From assembly GCF_013410345.1 (NCBI RefSeq), contig NZ_JACCFJ010000001.1, forward strand, positions 2,331,001 to 2,395,000: a stretch of DNA of 64,000 bases. Direction: 5' to 3'. The DNA comes from Saccharopolyspora hordei. GTDB lineage: Bacteria > Actinomycetota > Actinomycetes > Mycobacteriales > Pseudonocardiaceae. Position 1 is the stretch's first letter, and every line of letters begins with the position of its first letter. The position numbers and the translations under genes were made by a program. Below the pieces are notes generated by a model. That model saw only the letters and a list, made by a program, of their open reading frames with translations, did no database searches and had not been told where the DNA came from. Below are positions 48,133 through 56,633 of the stretch, in pieces.

Positions 48133-49365
48133 ATGGGCTGGGCAGAGTTGTTCGCGCGCGTCCTCGGGGGCGAGTCCCCGGTGGAGATCCGGGCCTTCGA
48201 CGGCAGCCGGACCGGCCCGCCCGGCGCCGAGGTCTGCGTCGAGATCCGGTCGCCGCTGGCCCTGTCGCACCTGGCGGCGGCGCCCGGCGAGCTCGGCCTG
48301 GCCCGCGCCTACGTGACCGGGGCGATCGAGGTGCACGGCGACATGTACACCGCGCTCGCCGCGTTCCCCTCGATCGCGCTGGAGGACGTCCCGCCGAGCC
48401 TGCGCCGCGAGCTGCTGGTGAAGCTCGCCGGGTACCGCCTGTGGTGGCCGGTGCGGCCGCCGGCGGTCGAGCACCGCCCGCGCGGCTTGCGGCGGCACTC
48501 CAAGCGCCGCGACAGCGAGGTGATCTCCTACCACTACGACGTGTCCAACCGCTTCTACGAGTGGGTGCTGGGCCCGTCGATGACCTACACCTGCGCGGTG
48601 TACCCGACCGCCACGTCCACCTTGGAGGAAGCGCAGTTCACCAAGCACGACCTGGTGGCGCGCAAGCTCGGGCTGCGGGAGGGCATGCGGCTGCTGGACG
48701 TCGGCTGTGGCTGGGGCGGCATGGTCATGCACGCCGCGGAGCACTACGGGGTCCGCGCGCTGGGCGTCACGCTGTCGCGGCAGCAGGCGCAGTGGGCGCA
48801 GAAGGCCATCGCCGAGCGCGGGCTGGCCGACCTCGCCGAGGTCCGGCACCTGGACTACCGCGACGTCACCGAGACCGGCTTCGACGCGATCAGCTCGATC
48901 GGCCTCACCGAGCACGTGGGACTCAAGCAGCTGCCGTCGTACTTCTCGTTCCTGCACGACAAGCTGGTGCCCGGCGGGCGGCTGCTCAACCACTGCATCA
49001 CCCGCCCGGACGGCAGCTACGGCGCCCGGCCGGGCAAGTTCATCGGCCGCTACGTGTTCCCGGACGGCGAGCTGGAGCCGGTGGGCACCCTGGTGTCGGC
49101 GATGAACGACAACGGCTTCGAGGTGCGCCACGAGGAGAACCTGCGCGAGCACTACGCCCTGACCCTGGCGGGGTGGTGCGCGAACCTCGAGGCGCACTGG
49201 GACGAGGCGGTCGCCGAGGCCGGGCTCGACCGGGCACGGGTGTGGCGGCTGTACATGGCGGCCTGCCGGCTGGGGTTCGAGCGCAACGTCGTCCAGCTCC
49301 ACCAGGTCCTCGGCGTCCGACTCGACGGCACCACCGCGCACTACCCGCTTCGCCCGTCCTGGTGA
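48133..49365 (+). CDS. CFA-synthase-type fatty acid methyltransferase, UfaA/TmsB-like
   Basis: A 410-residue SAM-dependent methyltransferase of the cyclopropane-fatty-acid-synthase family. SAM motif I is RLLDVGCGWGGMVMHAAEHY. SYHYDVSNRFYEWVLGPSMT and YTCAVYP are the family signature before it, and SIGLTEHVGLKQLPSYF with the catalytic Glu follows. The N-terminal 90 residues form the usual lipid-substrate domain. It acts on oleoyl chains of phospholipids. Paired with the preceding FAD oxidoreductase it most likely produces 10-methylstearic acid and not a cyclopropane, by analogy with mycobacterial UfaA1/TmsB. ATG 48133 follows GGAAGGGG. Confidence 0.85.
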   Translation: MGWAELFARVLGGESPVEIRAFDGSRTGPPGAEVCVEIRSPLALSHLAAAPGELGLARAYVTGAIEVHGDMYTALAAFPSIALEDVPPSLRRELLVKLAGYRLWWPVRPPAVEHRPRGLRRHSKRRDSEVISYHYDVSNRFYEWVLGPSMTYTCAVYPTATSTLEEAQFTKHDLVARKLGLREGMRLLDVGCGWGGMVMHAAEHYGVRALGVTLSRQQAQWAQKAIAERGLADLAEVRHLDYRDVTETGFDAISSIGLTEHVGLKQLPSYFSFLHDKLVPGGRLLNHCITRPDGSYGARPGKFIGRYVFPDGELEPVGTLVSAMNDNGFEVRHEENLREHYALTLAGWCANLEAHWDEAVAEAGLDRARVWRLYMAACRLGFERNVVQLHQVLGVRLDGTTAHYPLRPSW

Positions 49366-49412
49366 CCGACCGGTGAGTTCCGCCGTCCCGGCTGGTCCAC
49401 CCCTGCGCGGAG

Positions 49413-49898
49413 GTGAGCAGCCGGGAGGCGGAGATCGCCGAGATCGCGCAGAAGACCACCCCGAACCTGTGGTGCGACACCGAGGCCGACGAGGCCGCGC
49501 ACCACTGCGCGAGCCTCTTCGAGGACTCGCGGGTCGTGCGGGTCCTCCGGTGCACCGAGGCCGGGCCGGGCGAGTCGGGCACGGTCGTGGCGGTGCAGTT
49601 CGAGCTGGCCGGGCAGCGGTTCGTCGGCATCAACGGCGGCCCGCTGTTCCGGTTCACCGAGGCGGTCTCGCTGGAGGTGCGGTGCGCCGCGCAGGAGGAG
49701 GTGGACCGGCTTCGGGAGCAGCTCGGCGAAGGCGGCGAGCACGGCCCGTGCGGCTGGGTGGCGGACAGGTGCGGCCTGTCCTGGCAGGTGGTGCCGAACC
49801 GGCTGCACGAGCTGATCACCGACCCGGACGAGGCGAAGGTCGCGCGGGTCACCAAGGCGGTGCTCGGCACGGGCAAGCTGGAGGCCGCGGCGGGCTGA
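49413..49898 (+). CDS. VOC/PhnB-like protein
   Basis: A 161-residue protein of the vicinal-oxygen-chelate fold, PhnB-like branch. It has TPNLWCDTEADEAAHHCASL at the start, VVAVQFELAGQRFVGINGGP in the middle, and PCGWVADRCGLSWQVVPNRL near the end. Metal ligands are not all obvious. The GTG start at 49413 sits directly on a GGAGG, so the real start may be a few codons further on. The function is unknown; annotations such as glyoxalase or demethylubiquinone methyltransferase for this group are not reliable. Confidence 0.75.
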   Translation: MSSREAEIAEIAQKTTPNLWCDTEADEAAHHCASLFEDSRVVRVLRCTEAGPGESGTVVAVQFELAGQRFVGINGGPLFRFTEAVSLEVRCAAQEEVDRLREQLGEGGEHGPCGWVADRCGLSWQVVPNRLHELITDPDEAKVARVTKAVLGTGKLEAAAG

Positions 49899-49902
49899 GG
49901 CG

Positions 49903-51306
49903 TCACTCCAGGTCGTCGAGGCTCACCGGCGGGACGAAGTCGCCGACGCGGGTGCGCACCCAGAACGCGCCGGTCTCCTCGCGCTCGGCGCGGGTGGTGA
50001 AGCGGTAGCGGTAGAAGTCCGCGCGCACCAGCTTCGGCGGGCGGTCCGGGAAGGGGTTGTGCCGCAGCAGGCGCAGCACCTGCTCGTCGTTGCGCAGCAG
50101 CGCGCGCACCAGGCCGGGCAGCCAGCTGCGGCCGTAGCTGGGGGAGAGCGCGAGGAACCACATCAGCCAGTCCAGCCGCAGGTGGTAGGGCGCCACCTGC
50201 GGCGGGCGGCGGTACGGGTCGCCGGGCTTGCCCCGGAACCCGTACTCGCGCCACTCGCCGCCGACGTCGTCGGCCCCGGAGAGCACCACCTCGTAGCGGG
50301 TGCGGGTGATGCTGCCGAACGCGCCGTAGGTGTTGCCCAGGTGCAGCTTGTTGAAGCTGCGGTTCATCACCTGGCGCTTGCCGAGCATGTTGCGCACCGG
50401 CCAGTAGCTCAGCACCACGAACACCACGGTCACCAGCAGCACGAGCACGGCGAACCACGGCGGCAGCCCCGACACCGGTGGCGTCGGGACGGGGATCACC
50501 ATGGCGGAGAACGCCAGCGTGATGGTCAGCAGGTTCAGCCAGGCGAAGTTGCCGCTGAGCACCAGCCAGCCCTGCGTCACCACCACGACCACCGCGGCGG
50601 CGGTCGCGACCGGCTGCGGGGCGAACAGCAGGAACGGCACGACGAGCTGCGTGACGTGGTTGGCCAGCACCTCGACCTCGTGCAGCGGGCGCGGCAGCCA
50701 GTGGAACCACCGGCTCAGCGGGCCGGGCATCGGCTGGGTCTCGTGGTGGTAGTACAGCGCGGTGAGGTCGCGCCAGCAGGAGTCGCCCCGCATCTTGATC
50801 AGCCCGGCGCCGAACTCGACGCGGAACAGCAGCCACGTCAGCAACCACAGCACCAGGGTGGGCGGCGCGACGTGGGCCGGCCCGAGGAAGATCGCCAGGA
50901 AGCCCGCCTCGAGCAGCAGCGACTCCCAGCCGAACGAGTACCAGACCTGGCCGACGTTGACGATCGACAGGTACAGCAGCCACAGCACCGTCCACAGCAC
51001 CAGCCACGCCCACAGCGGTGCCAGGTCGGCGACCAGGGCGAGCACGCTGCCGACGATCCCGGCCCAGCAGACGCCGGCGAAGAACCGGTCGGAGTAGTGC
51101 AGGTGGAACAGGCTGGGCGAGTCGCGGAACCCGACGCGCGCCAGGTAGCGGGGGATGGGCGTGAGCCCGCGCTCGCCCAGCAGACCCCGGAACTGCCGCA
51201 GCGCGCAGACGAACGCGATGAGGTAGGTGAGGGCCAGCAGGTGCGCGACCACGAACCGCGCGCCCCAGTACTCCGGTGCTGCCGCCCACTCCCACATCGC
51301 GTCCAC
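49903..51306 (-). CDS. lipase maturation factor family membrane protein
   Basis: A 467-residue polytopic protein of the LMF family. The N-terminal half has six to eight membrane helices with the conserved LFRVEFGAGLIKMRGDSCWR and DLTALYYHHETQPMPGPLSR. The C-terminal domain contains ITRTRYEVVLSGAD, WREYGFRGKPGDPYRRPP and RLDWLMWFLALS. Eukaryotic members assist folding of secreted lipases; the bacterial role is not established. GTG 51306 and ATG 51297 are alternative starts. It is convergent with the VOC gene (4 nt between stops). Confidence 0.85.
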   Translation of the reverse strand: MDAMWEWAAAPEYWGARFVVAHLLALTYLIAFVCALRQFRGLLGERGLTPIPRYLARVGFRDSPSLFHLHYSDRFFAGVCWAGIVGSVLALVADLAPLWAWLVLWTVLWLLYLSIVNVGQVWYSFGWESLLLEAGFLAIFLGPAHVAPPTLVLWLLTWLLFRVEFGAGLIKMRGDSCWRDLTALYYHHETQPMPGPLSRWFHWLPRPLHEVEVLANHVTQLVVPFLLFAPQPVATAAAVVVVVTQGWLVLSGNFAWLNLLTITLAFSAMVIPVPTPPVSGLPPWFAVLVLLVTVVFVVLSYWPVRNMLGKRQVMNRSFNKLHLGNTYGAFGSITRTRYEVVLSGADDVGGEWREYGFRGKPGDPYRRPPQVAPYHLRLDWLMWFLALSPSYGRSWLPGLVRALLRNDEQVLRLLRHNPFPDRPPKLVRADFYRYRFTTRAEREETGAFWVRTRVGDFVPPVSLDDLE

Positions 51307-51417
51307 CGTCCCACCTGTCCGACGGGTCTTCGAGCTCGCCCGGCGAACCGCCGCGCGGACCGCCCGGCTCGTGGACTCCTACAATCGCCTACCGACGATG
51401 CGGTGTGGAGGGCTGGC

Positions 51418-52242
51418 GTGCTGGACGACGTGGTGGCGGCGCTGGCCTGCCCGCACTGCGGTGCCGACCTGGACCGGTCCGGCGGCAGCCTGCGGTGCAC
51501 TGCGAACCACGTGTTCGACATCGCCCGCCAGGGCTACGTGAGCCTGCTGCCCGGCGGCACGAAGGTCGTCGGCGACACCGCGGCGATGGTCGCGGCCCGC
51601 GCGGACTTCCTCGCCGCGGGCCACTACGCGCCGATCGCCGACGCGGTGGCCGAGGCGGTGGCCGACGTCGAGGGCTGCCTGGTGGACATCGGTGCCGGCA
51701 CCGGCTACTACCTCGCTCGCGCGCTGGCGGACTCCGGCCGCGTCGGTCTGGCGCTCGACGTGTCGAAGTACGCCGCCCGTCGCGCGGCCAAGGCGCACCC
51801 GCGCGTGGGCGCGGCGGTCGCCGACGCGTGGCAGCGGCTGCCGGTCCGCACGGGCGCGGCCGCGGCGGTGCTCAACGTCTTCGCGCCCCGCAACGCCCCG
51901 GAGATGCACCGGGTGCTCACGGCCGACGGACGCCTCGTGGTGGTGGTGCCGAACGCCGGCCACCTGGCGGACCTGGTGTCGGCGCTGGGGCTGCTCACCG
52001 TCGACGAGCGCAAGCAGGAGCGCCTGTCCGAGCAGCTGGCCGACCACTTCGACCTGGTCGAGCAGCGCAGCTGCGAGTTCAGGCTGGAGTTGACCGAGGC
52101 GGAGGCCGAGGCGGTGGTGGCGATGGGCCCCAGCGCCTGGCACGCCGACCCGGAGGACCTGCGCGCCCGCATCGCGGCACTGCCGGGGCCGCTCACGCCG
52201 ACGGCGTCCGTCACGGTCGCCACCTACCGCCCTCGGGGCTAG
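51418..52242 (+). CDS. rlmA: 23S rRNA (guanine-N1)-methyltransferase, RlmA-like
   Basis: A 274-residue methyltransferase. The N-terminal zinc finger is ALACPHCGADLDRSGGSLRC (followed by a His/Cys pair region NHVFD). The ARQGYVSLLPGG segment is the family hallmark, and the SAM-binding motif is LVDIGAGTGYYLARAL. RlmAI/RlmAII methylate G745/G748 of helix 35 in 23S rRNA; RlmAII contributes to tylosin-type resistance. Which base is targeted cannot be told from sequence. The GTG at 51418 is used; a long open extension upstream belongs to the antisense of the LMF gene. Confidence 0.82.
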   Translation: MLDDVVAALACPHCGADLDRSGGSLRCTANHVFDIARQGYVSLLPGGTKVVGDTAAMVAARADFLAAGHYAPIADAVAEAVADVEGCLVDIGAGTGYYLARALADSGRVGLALDVSKYAARRAAKAHPRVGAAVADAWQRLPVRTGAAAAVLNVFAPRNAPEMHRVLTADGRLVVVVPNAGHLADLVSALGLLTVDERKQERLSEQLADHFDLVEQRSCEFRLELTEAEAEAVVAMGPSAWHADPEDLRARIAALPGPLTPTASVTVATYRPRG

Positions 52243-52414
52243 GCGGCGACGCCACCGATCGCTCGGCGCGGGACTCGATCTCCCGGCGGTCAGAGCGTCG
52301 GTCGAGGCCGAGCCGTGGCCTGGAGGGGGCCCGCCACGTCCTCGGAGCCGGTGCTCGCCGACGGCGCGTCCGGCAGCGCTGGTCGGCGCACCGTGACGAC
52401 CGAGGTCTGCACGA

Positions 52415-52459
52415 CCCGGCCCGTGAGCCGCCGGCGCGCCCGGCGGCTCACGGGCCGGG
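52415..52459 (-). terminator. 20-bp-stem terminator of the aldehyde dehydrogenase gene
   Basis: CCCGGCCCGTGAGCCGCCGG (52415-52434) pairs perfectly with CCGGCGGCTCACGGGCCGGG (52440-52459) over a 5-nt loop, 3 nt beyond the stop codon of the minus-strand gene. It can also stop the rlmA transcript from the other side. Confidence 0.88.
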
Positions 52460-52462
52460 GGG

Positions 52463-53917
52463 TCACTTCGGGGTGTGCCGGGTCTGGGGGACGCCCCAGG
52501 GGTTGTCGTCCCGGAGCGGTTCCGGCAGGAGGGCCTGCGGGACGTTCTGGTAGGTCACCGGGCGGAGGAAGCGGTCGATGGCGGCCGTGCCGACCGAGGT
52601 GAAGCGGGCGTCGGTCGTCGCCGGGTAGGGGCCGCCGTGCTGCATGGCGGGGGAGACCGCCACACCGGTCGGCCAGCCGTTGAACAGCACGCGGCCCGCG
52701 CGGTCGCGCAGGCGGCGGACCAGGCTGGCGGCGAACTCGGCGTCGTCGTCCTCGGCGTGCACGGTGGCGGTGAGGTTGCCGTCGAAGGCCTCGGCCGCGC
52801 GCCGCGCCTCGTCCTCGGAGGAGTAGGTGACCACGATGGACAGCGGCCCGAAGACCTCCTCCAGCAGCGTCTCGCGGTGCTCCAGCAGCGTGTCCACGTC
52901 GGTGCTCAGCAGGGTCGGGGTCGCGCCGTCGTCGACGCTGCCCTCGACCAGCACCCGCACGCCCGGGACCTCGGTGACCGCCGCGCGGCGGGAGCAGTAG
53001 CCCTCGTGCAGGCGGTCGTTGAGCAGCCGGTGCGCGGCGACCGCCTTGGACTCCGCGGTCAGCACCTCGTCCAGGCCGTGGTCGGCGGGCAGGAACAGCA
53101 GGCCTGGCTTGGTGCACAGCTGGCCCGCGTTGCCCGAGTAGGACGTGACGTAGCCCTTGGCGATCTCCTCGCCGCGCGCCCGCACCGCGTTCGGGGTGGC
53201 GAACACCGGGTTGAGGCTGCCGAGCTCACCGAAGAACGGGATCGGGCTCGGGCGGGAGTTGGCGATGTCGAACAGGGCGCGCCCGGCCGGGACCGAGCCG
53301 GTGAACGCCGCCGCCTTGATCCGCGGGTCGCGCAGCGCGACGGTGCCGGTCTCGAAGCCCAGCACCACCTGGAACGCGCCGTCCGGCGCACCGGACTGGG
53401 CCAGGGCCTTCGTGATGATCTCGCCGGTGCGCACCGACAGGCGCGGGTGGCCGGGGTGGGCCTTGAGCACCACCGGGCAGCCCGCGGCCAGGGCCGAGGC
53501 CGTGTCGCCGCCGGCGACGGAGAACGCGAACGGGAAGTTGCTCGCGGCGAACACCAGGACCGGGCCCACCGGCACCAGCACGCGCCGCAGGTCCGGCTTG
53601 GCGCCCAGCGGGAAGTCCGGATCCGCGCTGTCCACAGTGGCCTGCAGGTAGCCGCCGTCGTCGAGGACGTCGGCGAACAGCCGCAGCTGGAAGGTGGTGC
53701 GCTTGAGCTCGCCCGTCAGGCGTCCCTCGCTGAGCCGGGACTCCTCCATGGCCAGGGGGATCAGCTCGCCGGCCGCGGCGTCGAGCGCGTCGGCGACCGC
53801 GCGGACCTGGCCGGCGCGGGTGGCGGGGGACTGCGCGCCGAACGCCTCGGCGGCGTCGGCCGCTCGCTGCAGGGCGGTCTCCAGTTCGGCTGGCGTGGTG
53901 TCCGGGATCTCGGTCAA
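52463..53917 (-). CDS. aldehyde dehydrogenase (NADP+), ketoglutarate-semialdehyde type
   Basis: A 484-residue ALDH of the KGSADH/AldH group. The cofactor region is VLVPVGPVLVFAASNFPFAF, PVVLKAHPGHPR follows, and the catalytic Glu sits in FFGELGSLNPVF. The catalytic Cys is in YSGNAGQLCTKPGLL, and the C-terminal LFNGWPTGVAVSPAMQHGGP is characteristic. It oxidises a short dicarboxylic semialdehyde such as alpha-ketoglutaric semialdehyde from pentose, glucarate or hydroxyproline breakdown. No such pathway genes are adjacent, so the substrate is open. Confidence 0.85.
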   Translation of the reverse strand: MTEIPDTTPAELETALQRAADAAEAFGAQSPATRAGQVRAVADALDAAAGELIPLAMEESRLSEGRLTGELKRTTFQLRLFADVLDDGGYLQATVDSADPDFPLGAKPDLRRVLVPVGPVLVFAASNFPFAFSVAGGDTASALAAGCPVVLKAHPGHPRLSVRTGEIITKALAQSGAPDGAFQVVLGFETGTVALRDPRIKAAAFTGSVPAGRALFDIANSRPSPIPFFGELGSLNPVFATPNAVRARGEEIAKGYVTSYSGNAGQLCTKPGLLFLPADHGLDEVLTAESKAVAAHRLLNDRLHEGYCSRRAAVTEVPGVRVLVEGSVDDGATPTLLSTDVDTLLEHRETLLEEVFGPLSIVVTYSSEDEARRAAEAFDGNLTATVHAEDDDAEFAASLVRRLRDRAGRVLFNGWPTGVAVSPAMQHGGPYPATTDARFTSVGTAAIDRFLRPVTYQNVPQALLPEPLRDDNPWGVPQTRHTPK

Positions 53918-54093
53918 GGTACCCGTCCTTTGCGCGGTCGGATGACGTCTTGCCTACACCGTAGTACGTCGGACGGCCGACTGGTCGGACGACGTTCGAG
54001 ATGACGGCGCGTCGCGCAGGGCCGGGACCCACCTGACCAGGGCGAGCACGGAGGGCACCTCCCGTCGACCCGCGGCGGAAGGCGCCCTCGAGA

Positions 54094-55443
54094 TCACTCC
54101 GCGCGGGAGATGCGGACCATCTCCTCGCGGGGCACGACCTTGATGCGCTCCCGGCCCTGGGCCTCGCCCAGCGCCCGCTCGTGGGCGTCCAGCCGGCCCC
54201 AGCCCTCCCACGTCGTGCACTCCACGCCGCGCTCCTCGAGCAGGCGCAGGACGCTGTCGCTCGACGGCTCCTCGGGCTCCGGCAGCGACTCCACGTCGGC
54301 GAGCAGGTTGCCGATCGTCTCCAGCGCGTCGCCCTTGGTGTGGCCGATCAGACCCACCGGTCCGCGCTTGATCCAGCCCGTGGTGTAGACGCCGGGGATG
54401 TGCTGGCCGTCCAGGTCCAGCACCCGGCCGCCCTCGTTGGGCACGGTGCCCGAGGCGTGGTCGAACGGGATGCCGGCCAGCGGCGAGCTCAGGTAGCCCA
54501 CGGCGCGGTAGACCTGCTGCACCGGGTAGGTCTCGTACTCGCCGGTGCCGCGCACCCCGCCGTCGCCGGTGAGCTCCATGACCTCGACCGTGAAGCCCTC
54601 GACCCGGTCGGTGCCCAGCACCTCGACCGGCGCGCGCAGGAAGTGCAGGTGCAGCCGCCGCGGGGTGTCGTGCTTCGGGTCGCGCAGCGCCCAGTCCTGC
54701 AGCGTCTTGACGACCGTCTTCACCTGGTTGTTGGTGCGGACCGCTTCCTCGCTGGCCTCGTCGAGCTCGAAGCCCTCGGGGTGCACGATGATCTCCACCC
54801 CGTCCTGGTGGTCGAGCTCGCGCAGCTCCAGCGGCGTGAACTTGGCCTGCGCGGGACCGCGGCGGGCGAACAGGTGCACGTCGGTGACCTTCGAGTCCGC
54901 CAGCCCGCGGTGCACGTTGTCCGGGATCTCGGTGCGCAGCAGGTCGTCGGCCTGCTTGGCCAGCACGCGCGCCACGTCCAGCGCCACGTTGCCGGCGCCG
55001 ATCACCGCGACCTGCTCGCCGTCCAGCGTCCAGTCGCGCGGGGCGTCCGGGTGGCCGTCGTACCAGGAGACGAAGTCGGCGGCGCCGTAGCTGTGCGGCA
55101 GGTCGATGCCCGGGATGTCCAGCGGGCGGTCCTTGGTCGCACCGGTGGCGAAGACGACCGCGTCGTAGTGGCGCCGCAGGTCGTCCAGCTTGACGTCCAC
55201 GCCGTAGTCGACGTGCCCGAGGAAGCGGATCTCCGGCTTCTCCACCACGCGGTGCAGCGCGCTGACGATGCCCTTGATGCGCGGGTGGTCGGGGGCCACG
55301 CCGTAGCGGATCAAGCCGTAGGGCGCGGGCATCCGGTCCAGCAGGTCGATCTCGACCGCGGTCTCGGACTTGGTCAGGACGTCGGCCGCGTACACCCCGG
55401 CCGGCCCCGCGCCGACGATCGCTACCCGCAGTGGGCGAGTCAT
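54094..55443 (-). CDS. fprA: ferredoxin/flavodoxin-NADP+ reductase FprA
   Basis: A 449-residue adrenodoxin-reductase-type flavoprotein. FAD-binding is VAIVGAGPAGVYAADVL at the N-terminus. PAPYGLIRYGVAPDHPRIKG is the family hallmark. The NADP-binding motif is VAVIGAGNVALDVARVL, and ARRGPAQAKFTPLELREL is also conserved. The C-terminal GWIKRGPVGLIGHTKGDA completes the FAD site. It passes electrons from NADPH to ferredoxins serving P450s and other enzymes. The stop is followed by a short spacer to the ALDH gene. A partial iron-box-like element lies 122 nt upstream. Confidence 0.93.
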   Translation of the reverse strand: MTRPLRVAIVGAGPAGVYAADVLTKSETAVEIDLLDRMPAPYGLIRYGVAPDHPRIKGIVSALHRVVEKPEIRFLGHVDYGVDVKLDDLRRHYDAVVFATGATKDRPLDIPGIDLPHSYGAADFVSWYDGHPDAPRDWTLDGEQVAVIGAGNVALDVARVLAKQADDLLRTEIPDNVHRGLADSKVTDVHLFARRGPAQAKFTPLELRELDHQDGVEIIVHPEGFELDEASEEAVRTNNQVKTVVKTLQDWALRDPKHDTPRRLHLHFLRAPVEVLGTDRVEGFTVEVMELTGDGGVRGTGEYETYPVQQVYRAVGYLSSPLAGIPFDHASGTVPNEGGRVLDLDGQHIPGVYTTGWIKRGPVGLIGHTKGDALETIGNLLADVESLPEPEEPSSDSVLRLLEERGVECTTWEGWGRLDAHERALGEAQGRERIKVVPREEMVRISRAE

Positions 55444-55564
55444 TCCATCTCCTCCTGCCCCGGCACCGCGGCCGAACGGACGTCGGCCGAACCCCCGGAG
55501 TGCTTCGCTGACCGGCCCATCACGGCTGGGCCTGGTGGACGTCCACCACCCGGACGAGTTCAGC

Positions 55565-55583
55565 TTAGGTTCGCCTTACTCGG
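55565..55583. promoter_or_regulatory. possible IdeR/DtxR iron box
   Basis: TTAGGTTCGCCTTACTCGG matches 12 of 19 positions of the consensus iron box, with a perfect left half (TTAGGTT). It lies between fprA (-) and the DUF574 gene (+). The right half is poor, so this is tentative. Confidence 0.25.
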
Positions 55584-55786
55584 GATCCCGCGATGCGGAC
55601 GGTGATGATGGTCATAACGGGGCGTGAGTGCTGCCCCGGGCGGACGCGGAGTGCGTGACTCGATGCGGTGGGTGACAGTAGGATCGCCGCGTTGATCAAC
55701 GTCCGGTCGCGGTGGACGCTCGCCCGTTGACGCACGAGGTGATCTCGGCGGCCGGGCGGGGAGCGAGGGCTTGGAGGTCACGCGAC

Positions 55787-56596
55787 ATGGCACAGCGACC
55801 GGACTGGGCACCCGAGGGAGTCGACCTGGAGACGCCCAGTGCAGCGAGGGTCTACGACTTCTACTTGGGCGGTGCCCACAACTTCGAGGTGGACCGCGAG
55901 CTCGGGCGCAAGGCCATCGCAGCGGTGCCCCACCTCAAGGAGATCGCGGTCAACAACCGCGCGTTCCTGCGGCGCGCGGTGCGGTACTGCCTGGACCAGG
56001 GTGTGCGGCAGTTCCTCGACATCGGGGCGGGGATCCCGACCGCGGGCAACGTGCACGAGATCGCGCAGGCGGTCGACCCGGAGACCCGGGTGGTGTACGT
56101 CGACAACGAGCCGGTGGCGGTGGCGCACAGCCGCGCCATCCTCGACGGCAACGACAAGGCGACCATCGTGCAGGCCGACGCGCTGGAGGTCGAGAGCGTC
56201 CTGGACGCCCCGGAGACCCAGGGCCTGCTGGACTTCTCCCAGCCCATCGCGGTGATGATGGTCGCGCTGCTGCACTTCGTGCCGGAGAGCGCCAAGCCGC
56301 GCGAGGTGATCCGCCAGTACCACGAGCGGCTCGCGCCCGGCAGCCACATCGTCGTCTCCCACGTCACCGGGGACCACGACCCGGCCAGCGCGCAGGCCCT
56401 GGTCGACCTGTACCAGAACAGCAGCAACCCGGGCACGCTGCGCTCGCGGGACGAGGTGGCCGAGCTGGTCAGCGACTTCGAGCTCGTCGAGCCGGGCGTG
56501 GTGCACGTCCCGGAGTGGCACCCGGACTCCCCGGAGGACGTGTGGGAGGAACCGGAGCGGTCCATCGTCTACGGGGCTGTCGGACGCAAGGCCTGA
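55787..56596 (+). CDS. DUF574 (S-adenosyl methyltransferase family) protein, copy 1
   Basis: A 269-residue SAM-dependent methyltransferase of the actinobacteria-specific DUF574 (PF04672) family. It has the N-terminal DWAPEGVDLETPSAARVYDF and YLGGAHNFEVDRE signature, SAM motif QFLDIGAGIPTAGNVHEIAQ, ARVVYVDNEP-type second strand, and PIAVMMVALLHFVPE. The target is unknown. ATG 55787 follows TTGGAGG. It is 37 nt upstream of a close paralogue; the two share long identical stretches at DNA level, showing tandem duplication. Confidence 0.88.
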   Translation: MAQRPDWAPEGVDLETPSAARVYDFYLGGAHNFEVDRELGRKAIAAVPHLKEIAVNNRAFLRRAVRYCLDQGVRQFLDIGAGIPTAGNVHEIAQAVDPETRVVYVDNEPVAVAHSRAILDGNDKATIVQADALEVESVLDAPETQGLLDFSQPIAVMMVALLHFVPESAKPREVIRQYHERLAPGSHIVVSHVTGDHDPASAQALVDLYQNSSNPGTLRSRDEVAELVSDFELVEPGVVHVPEWHPDSPEDVWEEPERSIVYGAVGRKA

Positions 56597-56633
56597 GGTC
56601 GGTGCGGAGCGAAGAGCGGGGAGGTCACGCGGC

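Noticed and set aside
50059-51417. Plus-strand extension upstream of the rlmA-like gene
   Set aside because: It is antisense to the lipase maturation factor. The zinc finger start and a GTG are at 51418.
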